Source: Solobacterium sp.
Lineage (GTDB): Bacteria > Bacillota_I > Bacilli_A > Erysipelotrichales > Erysipelotrichaceae
Assembly (NCBI GenBank): GCA_017404505.1
Contig: JAFRCE010000022.1
Coordinates: 26,644 to 90,643 of the forward strand
DNA length: 64,000 nt
Reading direction: 5' to 3'
Below, piece by piece: positions 52,957-61,800 of the stretch (positions within the stretch are counted from its first letter, which is position 1; every line of letters begins with the position of its first letter). Under the pieces are notes generated by a model. The model saw nothing but the letters and a program-made list of their open reading frames with translations. It made no database searches and was not told the origin of the DNA. Position numbers and translations under genes: made by a program.

Positions 52957-53604
52957 TTATCTTGTTTTCTTCTGTTCCGACAGCATTTTTCTGACTTCTG
53001 CGTCGGTATCCTTGAAGAGGCCTTTCGGAGAGACTTCGTCCAGCAGAGCGACGATTGTTTTGATCTCAGCGTTTGTCAGGTCGTCATTGTTGGCAATATT
53101 GCGGAACTTGTTGCTGGCAATGTAATTGCGGATGACGTTGGCCTTTTTGCCTTCGGCGATCATATCGCGGACGATACTGCTGGATTTGGCGAATTTGATC
53201 AGATCCTTGTTCAGAAGGTCATAGGAGAAGTGGCCGGTTTTGTCGGTGTACTTGTCAACGATCGCGTCATAGGCTTCGATGTTGAGTTCAGCCATGGCCG
53301 GTTCTTCCTTTTCCGCCGGTTCTTCCTTGACGACCATGTTTTCATTTACCTTGACCGGCTTGCGCTTGCCGTACGGCATGCCGAGGGTCAGCTTCATGGC
53401 TTCTTCAAAAGCTTCTTTCGGATACTTTTTCAGATCAGTCTGCTTGTTGGGAATCGGTTCGCCAGAAGTGTTGCTGATGGAGGCGATGCCAGGCTGCTGG
53501 ACATCCGGCCGAAGGATGGTGATTCCCGAGCCACCGTCCTTGAGTTTCTGACGGTAGGCGACAGCCGGAATCACGGTCAGTGTGACTACATTTGTACGAA
53601 TCAT
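52957..53604 (-). CDS. Uncharacterised protein co-transcribed with galE
   Basis: A 215-residue protein I do not recognise. The N-terminus VVTLTVIPAVAYRQKLKDGG has no signal-peptide charge pattern. A Pro/Glu/Lys-rich linker occupies about residues 85-105 (KEEPAEKEEPAM). The C-terminal 110 residues are helical: IEAYDAIVDKYTDKTGHFSY, YIASNKFRNIANNDDLTNAE and LLDEVSPKGLFKD; the last is a regular amphipathic pattern. No cysteine. It starts 21 bp after the galE stop, with no promoter between, so both are made together. Confidence 0.65.
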   Translation of the reverse strand: MIRTNVVTLTVIPAVAYRQKLKDGGSGITILRPDVQQPGIASISNTSGEPIPNKQTDLKKYPKEAFEEAMKLTLGMPYGKRKPVKVNENMVVKEEPAEKEEPAMAELNIEAYDAIVDKYTDKTGHFSYDLLNKDLIKFAKSSSIVRDMIAEGKKANVIRNYIASNKFRNIANNDDLTNAEIKTIVALLDEVSPKGLFKDTDAEVRKMLSEQKKTR

Positions 53605-53625
53605 AATTCTGTTTTCCTGTTTCTG

Positions 53626-54642
53626 TTATTCTTCATACCCGTTCGGGTTGTTTGACTGCCATCTCCAGGCATCGTTGCACATGTCTTCCAGATTCTTTTC
53701 CGCTTTCCAGCCAAGTTCCTTCAGTGCTTTGGCCGGATCGGAATAACATGTCGCGACATCACCCGGCCGTCTTGGATCGATCACATACGGCAGATCCTTG
53801 CCGCAGGCCTTGGAGAAGGCTTTGATGATATCCAGGACACTGTAGCCGATGCCGGTGCCGAGGTTGTAGATGTTGATTCCGGGGTATTTGTCCATGCCTT
53901 TGATCGCCGCAAGATGTCCTTTGGCGAGGTCGACGACGTGGATATAATCACGGACGCCGGTTCCGTCCGGGGTGTTGTAATCATTGCCGAAGACATGAAC
54001 CATTTCGAGTTTTCCGGAAGCGACCTGAGCGACATACGGCAGCAGGTTGTTCGGAATGCCTTTCGGGTCTTCACCGATCAGACCGCTCTCATGAGCGCCG
54101 ATCGGATTGAAGTAGCGCAGCAGGGTGACCTGCCACCGGTTGTCGGACTTGTAGATATCCGTCAGGATCCTTTCCTGCATCGCCTTGGTCTCACCGTACG
54201 GATTGGTTCTTTCACCCATCGGGCATTCTTCCGTGATCGGCACGAAGGCCGGATCGCCATAGACGGTAGCGGAAGACGAGAAGACGATCTTGAAGCAGTT
54301 GTGCTTACGCATGACATCGGTCAGGACCAGGGTCGTCATCAGATTGTTTGTGTAGTACTCGATTGGTTTGCGGGTCGATTCACCGACGGCTTTATAACCG
54401 GCAAAATGAATGACAGCATCGATATTTTCTCTGGCAAACAGATCATCCAGTGCTTCCCGGTCAAGAATGTCGATTTCATAGAAAGCCGGACGTTTGCCGG
54501 TGATGGTTTCAATGCGGTCAATGACCATGGCTTTGGAATTATAAAGGTTGTCCGCCACGACGACTTCATAGCCGTCATTGAGCAGTTCCACAACGGTATG
54601 GCTGCCGATAAAACCGGCGCCGCCTGTTACTAAGATTTTCAT
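53626..54642 (-). CDS. galE: UDP-glucose 4-epimerase
   Basis: A 338-residue extended SDR that interconverts UDP-galactose and UDP-glucose. NAD motif VTGGAGFIGSHTVVELLN, catalytic Ser in FSSSATVYGD and Tyr/Lys in NPYGETKAM are present, with GVRDYIHVVDLAKGH and RRPGDVATCYSDPAKA typical of GalE. Completes the Leloir route for galactose imported by MglBAC, though galK and galT are not in the window. AAGGAG site upstream; heads a two-gene operon. Confidence 0.95.
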   Translation of the reverse strand: MKILVTGGAGFIGSHTVVELLNDGYEVVVADNLYNSKAMVIDRIETITGKRPAFYEIDILDREALDDLFARENIDAVIHFAGYKAVGESTRKPIEYYTNNLMTTLVLTDVMRKHNCFKIVFSSSATVYGDPAFVPITEECPMGERTNPYGETKAMQERILTDIYKSDNRWQVTLLRYFNPIGAHESGLIGEDPKGIPNNLLPYVAQVASGKLEMVHVFGNDYNTPDGTGVRDYIHVVDLAKGHLAAIKGMDKYPGINIYNLGTGIGYSVLDIIKAFSKACGKDLPYVIDPRRPGDVATCYSDPAKALKELGWKAEKNLEDMCNDAWRWQSNNPNGYEE

Positions 54643-54679
54643 ATGTTCTGAATTTCTCCTTGCTTTCTTATTGTATCAC

Positions 54680-55450
54680 TTACAGGTCTTTTCCCGGAAA
54701 AAGACGTGCATATTCCTGAACGATCAGACTTTCCGCGGCTTCCAGCTGAAAAGGGTGGGAGCGCTGGGAACCGTCGGAAGCGAAACGGATCGCGTCATTG
54801 ACAAACCAGGGCAGTTCCCTCTGTGTGCCGCAGATCATCCAGATCTTCGGCAGCAGCAGATGTCTCTCCTTTGCCCGGAAGCTCTGATAATCAAAATAGG
54901 AACCGGTAAAGGAGAAGATGATGATCAGGTCCTTTTTGTCAGCGAGCAGGATATGATCGATCTGATCGGCATAGGCGACATTGGTGGAAACATGCTTGCC
55001 CAGCATTCGCATGTCCACCTGCAGATCGACAGCCGCGTTCTGCGCCTTCAGCATGCCGCAGGCGTAGACCTGTTCATAATCATGAATATCCCGGGCGAGT
55101 TTCTCCACTTTCCGCATGTCAACAGAGGAGACAGCCTGCTCGATGGCCCGGCTGATATGATCGATCTGATCCTGTTGCAGGTCTTGTTCTTCGTCAGCCT
55201 GATCGAAACGGTAAAACGTATCCGCCAGCAGCATTTTCAGTTCGGAAAAATCATTGAGACCGATGTCACGGACAAAACGGGAAATTGAACCGGTGCCGAC
55301 ATGACAGGCGGCTGCCAGCTCCTTGATACTGATACCGTGGATCTCATTCTGGTGGGCGAGGATGTATTCGGCAATGATTTTGTTTGTGGAATCGTTTTTC
55401 TCGCTTGCCAGCGTGCTGAGAAAAACAACCGGAATCTTATCGTAGATCAT
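54680..55450 (-). CDS. MurR/RpiR family transcriptional regulator
   Basis: A 256-residue regulator. N-terminal HTH_6: NKIIAEYILAHQNEIHGISI, then IKELAAACHVGTGSISRFVR. The C-terminal SIS domain, which binds phosphosugars, spans about residues 105-240 with DLIIIFSFTGSYFDYQSF in place of the strict SxSG motif and a later RFASDGSQRSHPF segment. Regulators of this type control amino-sugar or sugar-phosphate genes. It is 37 bp upstream of galE on the same strand, so it may regulate galE or sit in one transcript with it. Confidence 0.85.
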   Translation of the reverse strand: MIYDKIPVVFLSTLASEKNDSTNKIIAEYILAHQNEIHGISIKELAAACHVGTGSISRFVRDIGLNDFSELKMLLADTFYRFDQADEEQDLQQDQIDHISRAIEQAVSSVDMRKVEKLARDIHDYEQVYACGMLKAQNAAVDLQVDMRMLGKHVSTNVAYADQIDHILLADKKDLIIIFSFTGSYFDYQSFRAKERHLLLPKIWMICGTQRELPWFVNDAIRFASDGSQRSHPFQLEAAESLIVQEYARLFPGKDL

Positions 55451-55505
55451 AAATTAAATATAACAGGGAATCCGACTGCGGGAGCGGAGAATTGAGAAGG
55501 GAAGA

Positions 55506-55544
55506 CAGAAAAACTGCCATCCGGATGACGGTGAATGGCAGTTT
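55506..55544 (-). terminator. Intrinsic terminator of the DJ-1 gene pair
   Basis: AAACTGCCAT (55511-55520) / ATGGCAGTTT (55535-55544), 14-nt loop; minus-strand tail TTTTTCTG. Confidence 0.82.
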
Positions 55545-55572
55545 CTTTATAAATACAATACTATATGTAATC

Positions 55573-56130
55573 TTATTTGCCGCCGGCGAAATGGTAGAGC
55601 AGGCGTTCCTTCAGCGGGGAAGGATCAATGCCGCAGGCTTCCATGATTTTGAATGCGAACGGATACGGTGTGGCAGGTCCCTGGGAAGTGACGACGTTCT
55701 GGTCATAGACAGCGACGTCTTCGACGAATTTGCAGGCGCTCTTGAGCACTTCGCCATAGCCGGTGTAGCCGGTGACGGTCTTGCCTTCGAGGACTCCGGC
55801 AGCCTCGAGAACTTTTGTGCCGGAGCACATGGCCGCAATCAGTTTGTTGTTGTCGTTGAACCATCTGAGCATGTTCATGACGTCTTCGTTTTCAATGAAA
55901 TGCTGCCAGGCAGTTCTGCCGCCCGGAACGACGATGACGTCGTAGTCCTTGACTTCATCAGAGAATACTTTGTCGGCTTTGACGTACATGCCCTGCATGG
56001 AATAGACAAACGGATCTTCCTGGAAACGGAAGGTATGGGTTTCGATCTCTGCTCTTCTTAAGAGATCGACGATCTGCATGGTTTCGCTTTCTTCGTATCC
56101 TTCAATCATCAGTACTGCTGCCTTTGTCAT
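55573..56130 (-). CDS. DJ-1/PfpI family protein (second copy)
   Basis: A 185-residue protein of the DJ-1 class. The nucleophile is Cys102 in IAAMCSGTKVLEAAG and the supporting Glu16 is in IEGYEESETMQIVD. GYTGYGEVLKSA and VTSQGPATPYPFAFKIMEA are the usual C-terminal blocks. DJ-1 proteins act as methylglyoxal-handling (glyoxalase III-like) or protein-repair enzymes, or as redox sensors. It starts two bases after the upstream paralogue, with which it shares about the same layout, so this is a tandem duplication expressed as one unit. Confidence 0.88.
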   Translation of the reverse strand: MTKAAVLMIEGYEESETMQIVDLLRRAEIETHTFRFQEDPFVYSMQGMYVKADKVFSDEVKDYDVIVVPGGRTAWQHFIENEDVMNMLRWFNDNNKLIAAMCSGTKVLEAAGVLEGKTVTGYTGYGEVLKSACKFVEDVAVYDQNVVTSQGPATPYPFAFKIMEACGIDPSPLKERLLYHFAGGK

Positions 56131-56132
56131 GA

Positions 56133-56696
56133 TTATTCATCCTCCTTTACGTCAAATGCGTTGAAATAGACCATTCTCTTCTTTACGGTCAGTGAGTCAC
56201 CGCCGAGAGCGTCGACCAGTTTGTAGGCGAACGCGTATGCGGTAGCCGGACCCTGGGAAGTGATGAGATTGCCGTCAACGACGACCTTGTCGTCGGAACG
56301 TGTGCCATGAAGGATCTTGGCAGCGGTCGTCGGGTAGCAGGTAAAGGTTCTTCCTTCCAGGATGCCGGCCGCATCAAGAGCCAGCGGAGCGGCGCAGATC
56401 GCGGTGACGAACTTGCCGGCCTGATTCATCTCCCGCAGGCAGTCTTTCAGCAGTTCACAATGAGCCATGGCATCGGCTCCGCCATAGCCGCCCGGCAGGA
56501 TCACCATGTCGTATTCTTTCAGATCTTCGGAAAGGACTTTGTCCATCCGCATGGTGATGTCATGGGCACCGGTGATTTCCATATTGTCCAGACCGACCAT
56601 GTCGCAGGTCAGTTCAGCCCGGCGGAAGATATCGACGATCGTCAGTGCTTCGCCTTCTTCACAGCCGTTGGCGAATATTACAGCAGCTTTTTTCAT
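56133..56696 (-). CDS. DJ-1/PfpI family protein (first copy)
   Basis: A 187-residue DJ-1 protein from ATG 56696 (AAGGAG nine bases before); a longer frame upstream is not supported. Cys101 in VTAICAAPLALDAAG and Glu16 in NGCEEGEALTIVD match the catalytic pair. The oxyanion-type GG is in ILPGGYGGADAM, and ITSQGPATAYAFAYKLVDAL follows. The AICAAP motif is closer to classical DJ-1/YajL than the second copy's AMCSGT, so the two may have diverged in substrate. Confidence 0.9.
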   Translation of the reverse strand: MKKAAVIFANGCEEGEALTIVDIFRRAELTCDMVGLDNMEITGAHDITMRMDKVLSEDLKEYDMVILPGGYGGADAMAHCELLKDCLREMNQAGKFVTAICAAPLALDAAGILEGRTFTCYPTTAAKILHGTRSDDKVVVDGNLITSQGPATAYAFAYKLVDALGGDSLTVKKRMVYFNAFDVKEDE

Positions 56697-56831
56697 ATTT
56701 GTTTTCTCCTTGTTCACGGTCACATCATAGCCGGGAAAAAAGAAGAAAAAAAGGAATTTCCAGAATCTGGAAATCAAATGCGGAGATGGTGAGCTTCATT
56801 GTAAATTATGGATACATACGAGGTGACTGTT

Positions 56832-57521
56832 ATGACAAAACCGATGGAAGGATCCAAACTGTATCCGACAGCCGTGATGCTGACAATGACCGGTGGCTTT
56901 CTTGATTCCTATACCTATTTTAATAGAGGCAAGGTATTCGCCAACGCCCAGACCGGTAACATTATTAAATTGGGTATCGCCATTGCCGAAGGAAACCATA
57001 CCAAGATCATAGACTTTCTGATGCCGATCACGGCGTTCTGCATCGGTATCCTGACCGTGCTGTTCATCGAGCATTATTTCAAAAAGAGAAAGATCCGCTA
57101 TATTCACCGGGCTGTTCTGATCATTGAAATACTGATGCTGGCGGTGACGGCCTTTCTGCCGCAGCAGGAAGTGACGAACGTCATATGCAATATCATTGTC
57201 TCTTTCGTCTGCGCCATGCAGATGGAGGCCTTCAAGACATTCCTCGGCCAGCCGATCGCGACAACAGTCTCGACCGGAAATCTGCGCAAAGTCATTGAAT
57301 TCCTGTATCGCGGCATCGTTCTGAAAAGCAGGGAAGATCTGCAGATGTCATTAAGATTCCTGATCATTGTCCTGCTGTTTATCAGCGGTGTGATCCTTGG
57401 CACGTTCTGCGCGGAATACATGGGTATCCGGGCATCTCTGGTGCCGGCAGCATTGCTGGCTGCTGCTTTCGCAATCATTACCATTCGTTACCGTCAGATT
57501 CTTCAAGCAGAAAAAGCTTGA
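56832..57521 (+). CDS. YoaK family (DUF1275) membrane protein
   Basis: A 229-residue integral membrane protein with six helices. ATG 56832 is preferred over 56808 because GAGGTG is spaced eight bases before it. MLTMTGGFLDSYTYFNRGKV and FANAQTGNIIKLGIAIAEGN are the conserved DUF1275 blocks (G-x-x-D, QTGN), with QPIATTVSTGNLRKVIEFLY in the second half. Family function is unknown; transport has been proposed. It is divergent from the DJ-1 genes. Confidence 0.88.
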   Translation: MTKPMEGSKLYPTAVMLTMTGGFLDSYTYFNRGKVFANAQTGNIIKLGIAIAEGNHTKIIDFLMPITAFCIGILTVLFIEHYFKKRKIRYIHRAVLIIEILMLAVTAFLPQQEVTNVICNIIVSFVCAMQMEAFKTFLGQPIATTVSTGNLRKVIEFLYRGIVLKSREDLQMSLRFLIIVLLFISGVILGTFCAEYMGIRASLVPAALLAAAFAIITIRYRQILQAEKA

Positions 57522-57595
57522 AAACGCATAAACCTCCGGCAGAAAAAGATCATATATACACAGAAGTGTATTTGTACAAAAACGAAAACATGTGC

Positions 57596-57613
57596 GTTAG
57601 TGGTCTGTTAGTG
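57596..57613 (+). repeat. Direct repeat GTTAGTG with 11-bp period upstream of the winged-helix regulator
   Basis: GTTAGTG at 57596-57602 and again at 57607-57613, one helical turn apart. The second copy extends to CTGTTAGTG, whose complement CACTAACAG occurs before the surface-protein gene at 58602-58610. Confidence 0.65.
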
Positions 57614-57678
57614 CACGTGTGTATTATTAAGTTAACTGGATGCATCACTTTGTCAAATGCTGATGACACTGAAGTTTT

Positions 57679-57684
57679 TTGACA
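57679..57684 (+). promoter_or_regulatory. -35 box of the winged-helix regulator gene
   Basis: Perfect TTGACA after a T run; the -10 is unclear (TAAATA at 57705-57710 is too far). Located about 65 bp downstream of the direct repeat. Confidence 0.4.
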
Positions 57685-57747
57685 GCAACCAATCTTCTTC
57701 AACTTAAATACTATTGTAAGCTTTCTAAAGCGCTGGGGGAATGCAGT

Positions 57748-58494
57748 ATGTTAGTCGCATGTATCGGTATCAGACCGGAAGATGCAATTGCTTCTTTTCC
57801 TGCTCTGGATCGCAATTCTACCGTTTTCTTCGAAACACTTGATGATTGTCTGCGGTTCGTGAAGAACAATTCTGTCAGCTTTGTACTGGTTCCTACTTAT
57901 CTGCAGGGAGAAAGGAAACAGGATTTTGTCAGACAGCTTAAGGAGCATTGCCCGAAGACAGCGGTGATTGACGTTAACAAAGAGTATGATGAAGCATTGC
58001 TGGTACAGCCGGTCCCAAACAACGATCTGACGGAAGCCATGAAAATGATGTTGTCCACTCAGAAAAGACAAGAAAAAGAGATTTACATCCACACGTTTGG
58101 CAGATTCGTAGTTTTTCATAACGGTCAGCCGGTATCACTACGCGGCAAAGCAAAGGAAATCCTGGCTCTGATCGTTACCAGACGCGGCAAGGAAATCAGC
58201 AATGAGGAGATCTATTCAACCATCTGGGAGGATCGTCCTTACAGCAACCGTAATATGATTGTGTACTACAATGCGCTGCGACGGCTGAAACAGTCACTGG
58301 GCAAAGAAGGGATCCGTGAACTGCTTATCTCTACCGTACACGGTCAGATGGTCAATATCGACCTCTTCGACTGTGATTATTATGAATGGCTTGAAAACGA
58401 TGAAGGTTCAAGGGCGGACTTTGAAGGAGAGTTTCTGTCTGAATACAGCTGGGGAGAATATATTCTCAGCGATATGATCAGCCGTATTCAGTAA
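57748..58494 (+). CDS. OmpR/SARP-type winged-helix transcriptional regulator
   Basis: A 248-residue regulator. ATG 57748 has GGGGGA eight bases before; the frame extends upstream to TTG 57679 but over the promoter. Residues 1-100 resemble a receiver-like alpha/beta fold (MLVACIGIRPEDAIASFPAL, FVLVPTYLQGERKQDF) lacking the phospho-acceptor Asp pattern, so probably a non-phosphorylated sensor. Residues about 111-210 form a winged helix with IYIHTFGRFVVFHNGQPVSL, RGKAKEILALIVTRRGKEIS and NALRRLKQSLGKEGI, as in SARP/AfsR-like trans_reg_C proteins. It precedes the giant surface gene and is likely its regulator. Confidence 0.8.
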   Translation: MLVACIGIRPEDAIASFPALDRNSTVFFETLDDCLRFVKNNSVSFVLVPTYLQGERKQDFVRQLKEHCPKTAVIDVNKEYDEALLVQPVPNNDLTEAMKMMLSTQKRQEKEIYIHTFGRFVVFHNGQPVSLRGKAKEILALIVTRRGKEISNEEIYSTIWEDRPYSNRNMIVYYNALRRLKQSLGKEGIRELLISTVHGQMVNIDLFDCDYYEWLENDEGSRADFEGEFLSEYSWGEYILSDMISRIQ

Positions 58495-58543
58495 CAATCG
58501 TTGACATGAGAACGCACAACGACAACAATCATACAAATTGACA

Positions 58544-58577
58544 GCAGGATGTCCGGATGACATCCTGCTTGTTTTTT
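58544..58577 (+). terminator. Intrinsic terminator of the regulator gene
   Basis: Perfect 10-bp stem GCAGGATGTC (58544-58553) / GACATCCTGC (58559-58568), then TTGTTTTTT. Confidence 0.93.
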
Positions 58578-58591
58578 ACGGCTCGGCAATG

Positions 58592-58649
58592 ACTAATCTT
58601 ACACTAACAGAAAATTTTGTTTTAACCTATAAATATATTAGTATACTAA
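58592..58649 (+). repeat. ACTAA repeats and palindrome upstream of the surface-protein gene
   Basis: ACTAA at 58592-58596 and 58603-58607 repeats with an 11-bp period (the second within CACTAACAG). A third ACTAA at 58645-58649 forms half of the perfect palindrome TTAGTATACTAA (58638-58649). These are candidate sites for the regulator encoded just upstream. Confidence 0.65.
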
Positions 58650-58712
58650 CACATCACAAAAATTGCAATAGAAATTTGAGCAAGTTCTCTAGGAAAGAGT
58701 CCTGCTTTTTTG

Positions 58713-58718
58713 TATAAT
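58713..58718 (+). promoter_or_regulatory. -10 box of the giant surface-protein gene
   Basis: Perfect TATAAT; no recognisable -35, consistent with activator dependence. It lies about 64-120 bp downstream of the ACTAA repeats. Confidence 0.6.
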
Positions 58719-58724
58719 ACATGC

Positions 58725-58895
58725 AAGTATAGGTATGCGCGTATGGTTTTTTATATGCTCTGTGCATGCATATATTTTTGGAAGGAGCGTGCATCCAGTG
58801 CCTGAAATAGGGGACGTAATCAGCTGGAATTAACTGGTTATCTCAGTCGGAAGCCGGTTTCAGATACAGATGCATCAAAACGTGGGGGAATGAAT
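58725..58895 (+). other. Long structured 5' leader of the surface-protein gene
   Basis: About 170 nt separate the -10 box from the ATG, with no ORF of note. CTGAAA (58802-58807) can pair with TTTCAG (58857-58862), enclosing GGGGACGTAATC and small CAG/CTG and CGG/CCG stems, like a three-way junction. The ribosome site GGGGGAA is at 58884-58890. I cannot assign it to a known riboswitch class. Confidence 0.4.
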
Positions 58896-61800
58896 ATGAA
58901 GCATTCTAGGTACAAAAGAATTGCAACAACCGCACTGATCTCTTTCTTGATGGCAATGAATACTTTGCCAGTTCAGGTACGAGCTGATGAAGAACTGCCA
59001 CAGGAAGAAATCACCGAACAAACCAATGTTGAAAGTGAAACTCTTACGGAAGAAGTACCTTCTGAAGAGTACACAACGGAACCTGTTGACGAACAGACCG
59101 TAGAAGTCGAGGCTGAACCGGCCGAAGAAGTACCGGAAGTAGTTGAGGAACCAACTGCTGAACCGGTTGAGGAACCGGCCGCTGAACCGATTGTTGAGCC
59201 TGTTGAGGAATCCGCAGAGGAAAATGAAGAACCGGTTGAAAATGCCTTCGGCAAGGCAGATTATCCGGGTGAAATCATTGTTGAATCAGAGGATAATCAA
59301 CATTACTACGTTGATCTGGACGGTTTTACTGTAACCGTAACTACTCAGCCTGGTGCCTTTGAGGAGAAAGCAGTATTGTCAACATCAGTACTGGAAAATG
59401 ACTCAGAAGAGTATCAGTCAGCTGAAGAAGCATTGAAAGAAAGTGAACAGGCATATGACGGTATGCTGGCTTTTGATATTCACTTTGAAAATGCTGAAGG
59501 GGTAGAAATTGAACCGAATGGCAAAGTCACAGTCAAGTTTACTGCCAAAGCAGAGGTGCTGAGTGATATTGCCCCGGATACAGTGGATGCAAGTTCCATC
59601 CAGATTCTTCATATTGTCGAAACTCCTGAAGAAGAGAGTGCGGCAGTAGCGGAGGTCGTAGCGGATAATTCGGCAAACACTCCGGATGTCAATGTCGTAA
59701 TCAGTGACAATGCAGTGGAAAAAGTCAGTGCCAATTTTGATGTTGAAAGTTTCTCCACTTTTGCGCTGACTTGGAAAGACGCTGAAGACAATAATCAGGA
59801 AGCAACCATTCATTATGGAACCGGATCAATTGCGGAAGGAACATGGGAAGAATTTGCTGAGGGAGAATTGACACCTATTCTTGATACATCAACTGGTAAC
59901 GTCAGTCTCGAGAATACATTCAGTAATTATTCCTGCTATGGTGCAATTTATAAGGCAACAGAAGAATCTGTGCCTGCAGAGATCGAAATGATCATTCATG
60001 AAGTCGATGGCATATGGAATGTGACAAAACGTGTATCGACAACTGAAGGTGAAGTTTCTGGTGTAGAGGAGCCTATCGCGAATGGTTCGGATATTTATGT
60101 TGTTTACGGTGCAAAACAGTCACCGACACCTACTCCGGAAGGGGATAAGGATAAAGGACCTACAACCAATAAGAATATCGACATTAATGATGACGATACA
60201 GCAACCATTACGTTAGACATTACTGCTCCTGTATTCACTAGTACTGAACCAGATTCTGCCAATGTAATCGTTGTCTTGGATAATACTACAAGTATGAGTT
60301 ATGGTATGACTTCAGAGTCAACGGCACCAAGTGTTGCTGAAAATCGTATGGAAGCTGCTCGATCTGCCTTGAATATACTTGTCAATAACCTGGACATGGA
60401 TAAGAACAATATTAATTTCGCGTTAGCACTGTTTAATCTGAATGGCTCAACACATAGTTGGGGCACTGACGGTAGCTGGGAAACGGATGCAGATACAATT
60501 CTTGAATATGTCAATGATAATCGGTCCTATGCACAAGGTGGTTTGAATTATACAACTTCAACCTCTGGAACAAACTGGGAAATCGGTCTCCGCCAAGGAC
60601 AGGGTTTGCTGACAGAAATTGAGTCCGATGATGAGATGAAAAAGAACAAAACTTTTGTCATCTTCGTTACTGACGGTATGCCAAACAGATGGGTCGGCTA
60701 TCCCTATGGCAATAATGACTTTTCGCATAATACTGAAGCTGTTACAAATGCTACAGACGAAGCACAGAATATTGCGACGAGAGCAACGCTGTATAGTGTA
60801 TTCTGCAGTCAGAACCCCACTGGTGAAGGCTATTTAGAAGATCTTGTTAGCGCTGCCGGTTCAGAAACTATGATCAGTGCACACAGTAAAGAAGCTCTTG
60901 AAAATGCATTTAAGGTTATCGCAACCGAAATTACGACACAACTTGGATCTTCTGAGACAACACTCGATGATGGTATTCCTAAGCTGGCTAGCATGAGCGC
61001 TACCATTAGCGGAAGTGCTGGTGGATATGAATACTATAAAGCCACACTGAGCGATGGTCAGACAATTGACGATCTTGATGACTCTGATTTTACACCATGG
61101 TCTGATGCACCGGGTGCTTCATATAGTGAAGATAACGGTGTTACTTGGGATTTGAGCGATATTGAGATGCTCGAAGAAAATGTTGTATACAGAATCAGAT
61201 TCAAGGTATGGCCAAGTCAGGAAGCATACGATATTATTGCCAATCTGAACAATGGGGTAGTAAAATACTCTGATTTAGATCAGTCAATCAGAGAACAGAT
61301 TAATGCTAATCCTGATGGATCCGGACCTTATTCATTGAAAACAAATACACATCTTAAACAGACATATACTTTTAACGGAGCAACTCACACTGACGACGTT
61401 ACATATGAGGAAAAAGCTATGCCGCTTGTTTCCCATGAGATGAACGTTTTGAAGGAATGGGATGATGATATTAACCCCAGAAACAGAACAGATAAAGTTG
61501 AGTTCTATCTGTTGGTAGACGGGAAGTATTACCAGAACGATGGCACTTTTAAAGACTCAAAGGACAATGCTTATAAATTGGTAACAGAAAAAGATGAATG
61601 GTCAGACTCTGTTAAAATCGCTCCTGGTTTCATGGAAACGATTGATGGTAAACTGACTCTTCTGGAAACCGGTCATAAGTATATGCTTGAAGAAGTTCCT
61701 TCTACTGATCCTGATTATGAAGGTTATTCTCAGGAATTCACAACGCAGACTGTACGTCCTATGGTTATCGATGGAGATCTGACTTATCTTGTATTAATAG

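Noticed and set aside
58725..58895. c-di-GMP-I (GEMM) riboswitch before the giant adhesin
   Set aside because: GGGGACGTAATC recalls GGACGCAAAGC, but the other conserved GEMM blocks, including the GCAAA segment, are not present.
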